Of a DNA stretch of 64,000 bases, positions 40,794 to 50,810 are shown piece after piece (within the stretch, counting starts at the first letter, position 1; each line of letters opens with the position of its first letter). This DNA is from Patiria pectinifera (Eukaryota; Echinodermata; Asteroidea; Valvatida; Asterinidae): positions 8,083,281-8,147,280 of the forward strand of contig CM057144.1 of NCBI GenBank assembly GCA_029964075.1, in the 5' to 3' direction. The translations under genes were made by a program, and so were the position numbers. The notes beneath the pieces were generated by a model. That model saw only the letters and a list, made by a program, of their open reading frames with translations. It did no database searches and was not told the origin of the DNA.

Positions 40794-40965
40794 TAATCGG
40801 TGACTGCTCTATGTTCCGACACCCCTATGTTCCGACAACCTAGATTGTGTTACTCCCGGTTAGGGTTAGGGTTAGGGTTAGGGTTAGGGTTAGGGTTAGG
40901 AATAGGGAAATGTGCAGTCGGAACATAGGGGTGTCGGAACATAGAGGTGTAACCCTTTTAATCAT
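40794..40965. repeat. interstitial telomere tract inside an inverted repeat
   Basis: Seven GGTTAG units form a (TTAGGG)n tract at about 40858-40900. On its left CTATGTTCCGACACCCC and CTATGTTCCGAC occur, and on its right the reverse complements GTCGGAACATAG and GGGGTGTCGGAACATAG. The pairing continues outward into ATTAAAAG-type sequence. The tract therefore sits at the turning point of a palindromic word array. Confidence 0.8.
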
Positions 40966-41438
40966 TTAATTCCTTAATGTACTGTTTTACATAAAATATA
41001 TTACACTTTAGTCTATGTGTGTTGTTTCCAACCCTTACCTTCCTGCATTCAGCCGGGTGGGGATGTTCCATTCCCCTCCCATACAAAATCGTTGACCCCC
41101 CCCCCCCGTCACCCAACCACTGGAAATGTGTAAGTCCCATAGTGAGCATGGTTAACGGGTTTAACAGAAACTGGGCGCCCCCACTGTAACATCCCCCCGC
41201 CGCCTCCTGAATACAAAATCACATAATATAATTTTAGTGCAGAACCAGCCTGTTGCAAAATGGCAACAAGGTTTACCACTAAATGTGCAGTTTGTATGGC
41301 GGTGAGCTTCGCTTTTCGCAGAATTCGCAAGTGTCTCGGACAACTATCAATAAAGTGAGGGGCACTACTTTTATGCAGTGGAAATGCTTGAAAGTTGTCT
41401 TCGTGGAAACACTGGCGATTTTGCGTCCTTGTTAAGGT
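40966..41438. other. non-coding, with C-rich tracts
   Basis: Contains a 13-base C run near 41095-41107 and C-rich DNA near 41180-41200. Open frames on the minus strand cross the neighbouring MITE and are not considered real. Confidence 0.45.
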
Positions 41439-41622
41439 AAAGCCCGGTTCATACTTCATGCGAAAGCGACAGCGAACGCGAATCGCTGACGTCATGGCAA
41501 GTATTCGCGCTGCGAATTCGCAAAAGTTGAACACATTTCAACTTGGGCGAATTTCGCAGGGAATGTTTCATGACGTCAAATTCGCTTCGCATTCGCATTC
41601 GCATGAAGTATGAACCGGGCTT
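41439..41622. mobile_element. GCGAAT-rich palindromic MITE
   Basis: AAGCCCGGTTCATACTTCAT on the left and its reverse complement on the right (ending about 41622) bound a 184-bp element. Its arms are full of GCGAA/TTCGC words, and it carries TGACGTCA-like sites in each half. TTAA occurs at both edges (41432-41435 and 41621-41624), which would fit a TTAA-type duplication, but the right copy overlaps the TIR. Confidence 0.6.
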
Positions 41623-41862
41623 AAGAGTAAGTTTTTTGATAGCCATGTGTTCAAGTGTCATCCATGTACAAAGCTACGAACATCGTTTTTTAATTAAAAA
41701 ACAATGCTGCGCACGCGCAGAGGTGATCCAATCAATGGCGTTAAATTGGGAACTATAGCTACCGGTCGCCATATTAAATGGGGGCGGGGACCATGGATAC
41801 GGCGTTGTATCACGTTGCGTATAATAAACGCGCGTGAAGGTACGTGTGTAGGGGCCCGCATG

Positions 41863-42150
41863 CATGGGCGTTGCGAGGGGGGGGGGGCAAGGAGGGCGCT
41901 TGCCACCCCCCCTCCCCCCGAAAGCCCCCCCCCCAAAAAAAAGGAAGACAAAAAAGAGAAGAAAAAAAAGAAAAGAAAAAGAGGCGCAAGTCATAGTGGT
42001 GTAAATTTAATGGGGGGGGGGGCAAAATGTCCCCGCCTCCCCCCCCCCCGCAAGTGAAACTTATAAATCGAGAATATGTTGAAAAATACAGGATTTTTTT
42101 GGAAAAATATGTTTTGCCCCCCTCTAGAAAAAATCCTGGCGACGCCCATG
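41863..42150. mobile_element. inverted-repeat element with long G/C homopolymers
   Basis: CATGGGCGTTGCGAGG at the left pairs with CCTGGCGACGCCCATG at the right. The interior has several runs of 8-12 G or C and a purine-rich AAAAG tract. The frames open here are by-products of homopolymers. No target duplication is evident. Confidence 0.5.
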
Positions 42151-42481
42151 CTCGAGCACCTGTCAACCTGTCAGTCTCAAGAAAGCTTACAGTTGGCCCA
42201 AGGTTACACGGCAGTGATTCAATTCATTTCTTGAATAGTGAGTATATTATATCAACTTATTGCTACGATACACAAGAGTATGTAAAAGACTCAACCTAGT
42301 TTCAGCAAATTAAGTCCAATGCGAACACGGCTTAAGATATAAGATTTTCAAAAAAACTTGAACCATCACTGTTTTCTCTCCAAACTGTAATCATTCTCTA
42401 AGTGTAATTGAAAATGCGTATAAAAGAGCTGAATACAAATTACAGAATGATTTAATCATGATGGGACATCATGGTGGGACA

Positions 42482-42511
42482 ATCGGTTCTTATTTGGCAA
42501 TAAGAACCGAT
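42482..42511 (-). other. 13-bp perfect stem hairpin in probable LAMP 3' UTR
   Basis: ATCGGTTCTTATT and AATAAGAACCGAT are exact complements around a 4-nt loop, TGGC on the plus strand. It lies about 155 bases downstream of the stop codon of the LAMP-like gene on the same strand, so it may be transcribed in its 3' UTR as an RNA structure. Confidence 0.45.
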
Positions 42512-42664
42512 AAAAAGAATATAATAAAAGAAGCGCCACACCTGGTTTAGATTTATATAAATTGTGGTGTATTACCTTTGTCTATAAATGAGTTTTGACA
42601 TCGGCTTTCATAACTTTCAAACGTCTGTTTAAAACAGAAACATCCTTACCAAGGGGAATAGTTT

Positions 42665-45600
42665 TCAAAGACCAGAGTAACTTAACCTCTTCTGATTTTT
42701 GTAATAAAAAGTACCACCGACGACGATGACGAAAGCTGCCAATACACCGACAACAATGCCGACAATCCCACTTGTGGAGATAGAGGGCGCCCTCGATGTT
42801 GACCGTGCTGGGGGAAGTGTGGGTTGAGGTTGAGAACACTCTTCCACTAATAGTCAGGTAGAAAATATGTAAATGTATTTAAACACTGTTATGCAAATGA
42901 AGAGAGGCAGAACAAAATGAGCCATGAATGAAATAATACTTACGTTCGCCAAAATCTCCTTTGTCCTTGGATTCCTGAGCATAAGGCTGTATCATCATGT
43001 TTTCCATGGTGAATGTGGTGGGTAGCTTGGTTCCAGACACGCTGTCACATTTAAATGTGTTTCCTACCGTAGCGCGAATGTCCAGAGTATTGTAGTCAAG
43101 AACAACGATCTCGATGTCACCTTCGAAAAGTCACAAGACATTCATATTCATTTTGTTATTTATAAGCAACCAATCAACCATAATTATGGCAGACCAAACT
43201 ATCTGAGAAACCAACCAACGGGCGTAGCCGCAAAGGCCCTCAACTACGAAGTGTTCAACGGTATTGTCTTTTAATATACATTTGATATTTACTTTTTCTT
43301 AAATTGATCTACCGATTATTATTACCTCGCAGCTTCTAGTTCGCTTTCCCCTCTTGCTCTCACCTTTATTCTGAACGTGATCTGGAAAAAAAGGTACCTC
43401 GTATTTCCATTGGATGACTGTTTGGGTCACCAGGAACATATTCTGGCTTTCGTGAGGATGCATGTCAAAGTCCATGTGAAGTTTCCATTCACTGTGGTTT
43501 TGGTAATCGAGTTGGAAGGTTCTTTCGTCACTTGTACAATTGCCTGTCGCGTCTGCTGGACCTAGCGCTGAATACAGAACCTCGCTTTGACCTTGCTGTG
43601 GGCAACAAAGTAAATAAGTAGGCACTTTAGTAAGTTTACACGTCTTTTGCAGAAAAAAAACGAAGTTTACCCCTCCCCTTTCAACAACTTGTGTTAAGAT
43701 GATTGGCAAGCAACAGCTGATTAAGACACGGGTCCACACTCAGGGTTTCCCATAAAACACTGAGATCCTACTGCAAAATTACTTCACAATCCGATTAACA
43801 AGTTCATTAATTTATAATTTCACTGGCATGAGCAATTCCACTCGCAAGAATCATGTTTGTCATGTTGATGGCCGAGGCCTGTTCTTACCTTAACCCGGCC
43901 CATATGGCAAAGGAGTGCTTTGGCCTCGTGGTTAAGGGCACTGATTCGTGGTCTGTGGGTAAAGCTGCAGGTCGTGAGTTCGAGTCCTGGCGGGGTCACG
44001 GTGCGTGTGCCCTTGAGCAAGGCACTTTGTCACTCATTGCTTCTCTCCACCCAGGAGTAAATGGGTACCTATGACGGCAGTGATGGTTATTGTGATTGAA
44101 TTAGCTTCCTTGCGCCTAACAGGCAGCATCGAGCTGTATACTCCCCAGGGAGCTGAGATGGTATATGGAATGTTTAATTGGCCCAATGATTATGGGTAAT
44201 AATAATGTAAAGCGCTTTGATCTTAGTTAAAAGCGCTATATAAGAACCTGTTATTATTAGTATTATAAAGGCAAGTTAAAGTAAACAATAACTTCATGTG
44301 ACTAAAAAGTATAACTTTAACTTAAACCGAAGTTTTTGAAATAAAAATTTTTAACATGTTTTTAACATGCTCTTTTAGAGTTGAAAGTGCCGCTGAATGT
44401 TTTGATTATGAGATGTTCCATGTTCGCTTGTCCAGCCGCCTTAGCGAGGTAGTAACGCTCACAATTTTCAAGCTACTACGCGTGCGCGAGGTTTATTCAG
44501 AATATTACGATCCGAGTGTCATATCGTTTCAAAGACTAAAATGGTTCATCTAGCTGTTGCTAGCGCCCTCTATATCAGCGCCAGGCATCGGGACAGTCTC
44601 CGTTTCAAATCCAGTCTCAGACCAAGACTTCATCCAAGTGCGCATAAAGTGTTACAACGTAATAATAATTATAATGTAACACTTTATTCTTGCCCCTATA
44701 GCAACAACATGTAATCCCACAGCTGACGGGTAGGTCACTTGCAATGTGCGCGCAGACTTCAGGTCAGTATATCACATCGGGTCATTAGTTATACAAAAAG
44801 AAACCAATGAGACCTCCAAGGAATCAGTGTAGGTCACCAACGCTCTTGGATAAGGTGGTTGAGAGATTGCAACGATTTTCAATAGCTATAAATAAGGTCT
44901 CAGGAAAAACACAGTGCTAAGGGGACAAACGTACACCTTTCTTCAAATTCCTTAGAATAAAGTCACGCATCAAAAAGCTGTTGCCATTATTATTTATGTA
45001 GTAACACATTATAATAAACATGAATACGGAAATCAGATAAGCCAAGTTTTCTCACCTGCCCAGAAAGAGTTGTAAACTGAATCAGCAGTTTCCAGGTAAA
45101 CTCCATTAAGATACACGTCTTTCCGTCAGTATTCTTAACGACATACCTGCAAGCATTATGTTGTAACACTTTAATCTAAATCTTTGTTTCAAGATTAGTT
45201 GTTCAGTCAGTTTTTCTTCCCTTTTATCGGCAGAAGTTGTTTACCGCTCAGTTCCCTTTGTGGTTTAGTTATCTTTAAATATATCAAATCACGCGCCGCT
45301 TTGGCCGGATTGAGATTAAATAAACCATACCAAAGAAGTAAAGTTTCCCTAACTGTGTTTCAAACAAGCAGCAACATTTTGCCAAATGTGAAAAGAAAAA
45401 GACATTTCGACTTTTCGAGAAAAAAAATCTCCTTTACTCTTTATTGTCATATATTTTGGAATTGAATGGGACAGTGGGTCAAAATAGTAACGATTGCATT
45501 CATTAACAGCGTTTTAAGGACTTAAATTCCATCCAAAATCAAGGATCGTGTAAAAAAAAAAATGAAGTATTAGCCACTGATTCCTGACTCAAGCCCCAAA

Positions 45601-46979
45601 ACAATGATAGTCAAACTACGTCATAGTATTCGTGGTCACACGAATTATTTCAAACAGTGCCCCCTTTTTCATGTAAACCTTGTCACTTTTTTTTGTCAGT
45701 GGTTGTCACATTAAATATGCATAAATTGAAACCTTGGAATGATGATAGCTTGAGTGGTTTGTGTAAGAGTGGATTGGGTTGTATTCCCCACACTCGTCCA
45801 ATGGATAGTGGTACCAGCTTCAACAGTTGGCTGTTGCTCCGTCGTGGCTACAGTAGTACCATCACTCCGACCTTAATGAAAACAAGAATGACAATATCAT
45901 ACCTTTTACATGAGTTAGGGAATAAGAACATTCTCTCCCTCTATTCCTTTCGTCTTTAAACCTCCTTAAACAGATATTTTGCCGTTAGATTGGTCAACAC
46001 GTTGAAATAAAACAGTTTTCATCAATTCCACCGAATCATGTACGCATAGATCATATCCAAAAACAAGAGACGTTTGAAGCCTTTAGATTTGGGGTGCTAT
46101 ACCGAAACAGCTCCTCGTCGGAAAATATTTTAATTCGAACCTTGAAATTTCAGGGGTTTAAGCTCGGAAGTGTGTCTATGTCCAATTCGCCATGACTTCA
46201 TCGACGTCATCATTTTTTAGTGTATATAGTGGTGAACAATGAAAAGCTAGGGTGCTACAACCGGGATGTTGAAATGTCGACAACCTTTACGTAATTTGGG
46301 TATATCCATTATTCCTATTTCGATAACCTCCATTTGTAGCCACAATAATGCCCTCAGATTCATCTGAGTAATGTTCGTTAGCACGGCATAAAGGTATACA
46401 ATGCCGCTCTTAATAATGTCCATCGGACTTCCAGGATCTCATTGTGTTTGTTTGTTGCTTAGTAACCGCGTACAAGCCTTCTGAGCTTGATTTACATTAT
46501 TCAACAGTCTTGCCTAAGTCTTGAGTGTCTTAATTTTTTTAAATATATTTTGGGAGTTTTTTTTAGCTGCAATGGACCTATTAAGTGAGCAGACAGCATA
46601 GCAACTTTTATGTTTAAATCTAAAAATATATATACAGGGTGAGTCAAAAAAAAGCGGAACCCAAACCTCAAAAAGTATATTTTATATTTTAAAAAATATG
46701 TAGCACCAAAAATAATAATGACTGGAAAGCAAAGTTCATGAACTACTTTCAGATGAAAAAAAGTACTTAAATTCCTCAATCCGTTCAAAGTATATCCCCT
46801 ATTATCTTATTATATCTGTTTATTGAGTAGGAACCAAGGATCAATGTGAACAGTTTTCACACTATATTTATCTGTGGATTACTAAGTTTTGTTTGGACAT
46901 TGGACATTCACTTACCAATTGCTCCGAGCAGGAGAAGGATGATAACCTTTATCATTATTGCAGTTTTCCGAGTGGCCAT
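42665..46979 (-). CDS. lysosome-associated membrane glycoprotein (CD68-like, single LAMP domain)
   Basis: Six coding exons, each with consensus GT/AG splice ends and matching phases, read 46979-46916, 45871-45733, 45146-45056, 43595-43364, 43120-42944 and 42846-42665: 885 nt, 294 residues. Residues 1-22 are a signal peptide (ATG chosen for its hydrophobic ILLLL core). Residues 23-67 are a Ser/Thr-rich, mucin-like stalk. The LAMP domain has four cysteines at 79, 118, 200 and 238 in two loops of 37-38 residues, as in the family, with the typical FGE..EEC end. A membrane span lies at about 261-283. The tail KNQKRLSYSGL carries a YSGL sorting signal. Known LAMP/CD68 proteins line lysosomal membranes. 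The donor after exon 2 (AAG|GTTTCA) is the weakest junction. Intron 3 holds a SINE. A truncated paralogue lies upstream. Confidence 0.88.
43905..44265 (+). mobile_element. tRNA-derived SINE in a LAMP intron
   Basis: The A-box is in GGCCTCGTGGTTAAGGGCA (from 43922) and the B-box GAGTTCGAGTCC is at 43976-43987. The 3' part, GTAAAGCGCTTTGA then AAAAGCGCTATATAAGA and TTATTATTA, is the tail many animal SINEs share with partner LINEs. It lies in antisense orientation in intron 3 of the CD68-like gene. Confidence 0.75.
46635..46800 (+). mobile_element. mariner-like terminal fragment
   Basis: CAGGGTGAGTCAAAAAAAAG directly after TA (46633-46634) matches the style of mariner terminal inverted repeats. 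No opposite end or transposase frame was found. It is a solo end or truncated MITE, in the first intron of the CD68-like gene. Confidence 0.4.
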
Positions 46980-47409
46980 GACTCGACGGTGTCGGTATGA
47001 TCACTGTTTAAAGACATGAATTTGTTCAGGTCGAAATTTGTAAGTCTGCGAAGCAGCAAGCGATGGTCGGTATTTCTGTCCAACAATCATAAGATATAGG
47101 CATTGTTTACCTGGCTACTGTATACATGTATCTTTTAGCAGAATCATGGACTTTGACTGACCTGACAGTATTGACATAACAAAATGCGCAAATCAACTCA
47201 GCTGCATTGTATTCGTGGATTATGGTTGCATTTCCAATTTAGAACTGATGATGATACGCCAATGAACGTTTCCTTTATGTCCTAAAGTCATACACAGATA
47301 TAATCACAACTTCCTGGTAAAACAACGGACCGACGAATCGAACGACAGATTGACCAACCGATAGAGCAATCTGGACCGAAATCTACGGAAGCGTTAAAGG
47401 AACATAATA
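46980..47409. other. 5' flank of the CD68-like gene
   Basis: This stretch lies upstream of the chosen start codon. It should contain the 5' UTR and promoter, but I see no clear TATA box or initiator. Confidence 0.35.
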
Positions 47410-47705
47410 TAAACTAAACACAAATTGTTAAATCATAATTATGACTTATATACCTCATAATTAAGACTTATTATCAAGTTATTGTTATGACTTATATCTT
47501 ATAATAATGACTTAGTATTAAATCATAATTACGATTTAGTAATTGTTAAACCATAATTATGACTTATAGCTCATATTTATGACTAATTATTAAGCAATAT
47601 TTATGACATATATAATAATGACTTATTATTAAGTCATAATTACAACTTATATCTTATAATAACGAATTAGTATTAAGTAATAATTATGACATATCTTAGA
47701 ATTAT
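47410..47705. repeat. degenerate CATAATTATGACTTA repeat, left part
   Basis: Imperfect repeats of ATAATTATGACTTAT and relatives with drifting spacing. The same words reappear at 48738-48845 on the far side of the minisatellite. Confidence 0.7.
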
Positions 47706-48545
47706 AATCAGGGTCTGGTATGGCCCATGTATCAGGGTCTGGTGTGCCCCATGTATCAGGGTCTGGTGTGTCCCATGTATCAGGGTCTGGTGTGCCCCAT
47801 GTATCAGGGTCTGGTGTGCCCCAATCATCAGGGTCTGGTGTGCCCCATGTATCAGGGTCTGGTGTGCCCCATGTATCAGGGTCTGGTGTGCCCCATGTAT
47901 CAGAGTCTGGTATGCCCCATGTATCAGTGTCTGGTGTGCCCCATGTATCAGGGTCTGGTGTGTCCCATGTATCAGGGTCTGGTGTGCCCCATGTACCAGG
48001 GTCTGGTATGTCCCATGTATCAGGGTCTGGTGTGCCCCATGTATCAGGTCTGGTATGTCCCATGTATCAGAGTCTGGTGTGCCCCATGTATCAGGGTCTG
48101 GTGTGCCCCATGTATCAGGGTCTGGTGTGCCCCATGTATCAGGGTCTGGTGTGCCCCATGTATCAGGGTCTGGTGTGCCCCATGTACCAGGGTCTGGTAT
48201 GTCCCATTTATCAGGGTCTGGTGTGCCCCATGTATCAGGTCTGGTATGTCCCATGTATCAGGGTCTGGTATGCCCCATGTATCAGGGTCTGGTGTGCCCC
48301 ATGTATCAGGGTCTGGTATGCCCCATGTATCAGGGTCTGGTATGCCCCATGTATCAGGGTCTGGTGTGCCCCATGTATCAGGGTCTGTTGTGCCCCATGT
48401 ATCAGGGTCTGGTATGCCCTATGATCAGGGTCTGATGTGCCCTAATTCTGACAGGGTCTGGTGTGCCCTTATTTTGACAGGGTCTGGTGCCCTATGTACC
48501 AGGGTATAGTATGCCCTAATTATCAAGGTATGGTGTGACCTATAT
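47706..48545. repeat. 24-bp minisatellite
   Basis: About 34 head-to-tail copies of a 24-bp unit containing ATCAGGGTCTGG and TGCCCCATGT. Variants include GTG/ATG and CCC/TCC changes, a few 21-22-bp units, and decay toward the right end. Because 24 is a multiple of three, several frames on both strands stay open with 8-residue periods. These frames are artefacts: no start context, splice site or domain supports translation. It lies between the two LAMP-like genes. Confidence 0.95.
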
Positions 48546-48737
48546 ATAGTGGGTCCGGTTTGCCCTATTCATGGCTACCCCACTACATGGTGTACCCCAC
48601 TACATTGTATTTATTTGCCAGTTTGCCTATGGTAACTGGAAAATGCAATGTTGTGTTGAATATAGAAGAGCTGTGGCATAATTACAAAACTTGTTTGTGT
48701 GTTGTAACTACTAACTTTTGTATTATATCAGTCTGAG

Positions 48738-48845
48738 AACAAGTTGTAATTATGACTTAGGATATCTCAAAATTATGACTTATTAGTCATAAATATGACT
48801 TTAAAATAATGATGAGATAAAAGTCATAATTATGCATGACTTAAT
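48738..48845. repeat. degenerate TAATTATGACTTA repeat, right part
   Basis: Same words as the tract at 47410-47705, suggesting that the minisatellite grew or inserted within an older simple-repeat array. Confidence 0.6.
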
Positions 48846-50810
48846 CTTTTTTTTTAATTTGTATTATGTCCCTTTAACTCTTCCGTAGAAATCCTAACCG
48901 AACAGGTATCAAATAAATAATACAATCGTCACACATTGATACAAATTTTTTTTGGTGGCTATTTTATCTCATGATTGCAAATTAACAGCTTGTATGCTAA
49001 TAGGAAGAATATATAGGATTATGTGCCATAATAATCCACAATCGCCTTTGAATTTACAGCAACGATATGCAACAACCAGCGGCGTAACTGGGGTCCTACT
49101 TAGAATGGGCACTTGTATTGTTAACAATAAAACAGCTAAATCTGCCTTGCCCAAATTCTAACCAGAGGGCATGCCACTGGCAATGACATAGCGTTAAAAT
49201 AAATTGTCACTTGTAACTTTTTTTTTGAATACGTATATGACGAGTAATGATAATTTATTAGGGATGTGATCATATTTATATAATTGCGAATTTGATATAT
49301 CTGTATAGGTGTGATTTATTGGAATACATTACGTCATATATATTTTTGGACAAATGCACTTCATTAAATCGGTTCCAACACGTCTAAGAAGTACAAGTTG
49401 TCGTCCCACGTTGTTCAACCTTCCACTGCTTTCCTTAAAGGGAATGTACAACATTTGCTTTTGCTGCAATTTTCAGAAATAAATGGATTTGGAGGATAAG
49501 TATGTTATAGCAAATATTGTCGAAATGACTTGTTTCACGTTTTGGGCTTGTAGATGCTGGAAAAACCATGAAAACCAATCATGTTCTCGTAGTCTGGTTC
49601 CCTGACCCCACTTTAGATAAAACGGAGCAATCATAACTTTAGGAAACTGTAAGGTCAGAGAACTTCAGTCTAGCAGGCTTGTACCCCTTCACAGGTGTGT
49701 AATCAATTGCAAAGAAAACGCGGGATAACTAATTTTGAAAAATTAGCAGCAGTTTTTGATAAAAGCCAGTTTTTTCCAACGCTGGTCGGCCGACCAGCGT
49801 TGGAAAAATACAATTTTTCTTGAAAATGACAGCACACCAGGAGCCACAATTTTACAGGATGCTTTAGACTGTCAATCCCTAACAATCTAGTGAGGTATTT
49901 CGTGATTATTTGATAATTTCGTTTTGTGATGTTTGCAAATGTTGTATCTTCCCTTTAAACCGTGTTGATAATTGTATAATGGCCTATGGATACCGACATG
50001 GTTTAAATCAAGACAAAGAGTGGATTTTCTCGTCTTGGTTTTTTTCTTCACATATATAGTTCCAAGTTTATATTTGCTACAAGTAAAATTGATAGAAACA
50101 TAGCAAAACAATGTATCGTATAAATCACAAACATGTTTAAACAGTGCAGCTGTAATATATGACACCTTGAATAGTTCAATCTACTTTTTATCGAAATCAT
50201 GTTTGCATGATCGTTGCTCAATAATCTCATCGATTGGCTACTACTGTTATCGACTAAGTGCAACATAACCAGCCTTTCATGTGATATCTTTTCGTGAAAG
50301 AGAAAGAACTAAATGCTTGAATATCAAGCCGTTTGGATTGAATTTTATTCGACTGCTGTGTATTATTTATATTTCTGATCATTTTTAGTATTGATTTGGA
50401 AACACAACTTGAAAAGTGCGGTGAGAGGTACATAGTTTACTATATTTACAAGACAAATCGAAAGTAAAGATGGTCCCCGAGCGCACGCATTAACAATTGA
50501 ATCAGATTGACTATTTAACTGGAAGTAATTTCTTGCATTCTGAACATCGCAATGGGCCGGATTTAGTCCATTTCGACTCAGTCAGAGACCTTATGGATCC
50601 GTTTGTTGTCATGCCAAGTAGCACTCTATCCCACCTCTTCACCCAACCCCCAACCCCAAAGGTTACCGGGTATGTGATTTACCGACTTTTAAGTTTTTAA
50701 AAAGAAATATCTGAGAATTAATTTTTCAAGATAAAGCTACCGATAGCTTTTCTCCTATTTTCGAAAAAAAAATGACTTAGGATACTGTCACAGCCTCCCA
50801 GTTGTAGGTT
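48846..50810. other. intergenic stretch between the LAMP-like genes
   Basis: AT-rich DNA. Apart from the 38-bp palindrome listed next I see no gene. It should include the 3' UTR of the upstream LAMP-like gene at its right edge. Confidence 0.45.
49771..49808. repeat. perfect 38-bp palindrome
   Basis: Nineteen bases ending in CGCTGGTCGG are followed directly by their exact reverse complement with no spacer, centred on GGCC at 49788-49791. Confidence 0.9.

Noticed and set aside
40505-40843. A 112-codon plus-strand frame
   Set aside because: It runs into the palindromic telomere-flank array and resembles no known family.
41109-41534. A 141-codon minus-strand frame
   Set aside because: It runs through a palindromic MITE and C-runs. 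The frame is incidental.
47647-48509. Frames of 138-260 codons on both strands over the 24-bp minisatellite
   Set aside because: A period divisible by three keeps frames open. There is no domain, start context or splice evidence, and several frames are open at once.
47706-48545. CRISPR-like array
   Set aside because: The repeats are directly adjacent with no unique spacers, and the DNA is eukaryotic.
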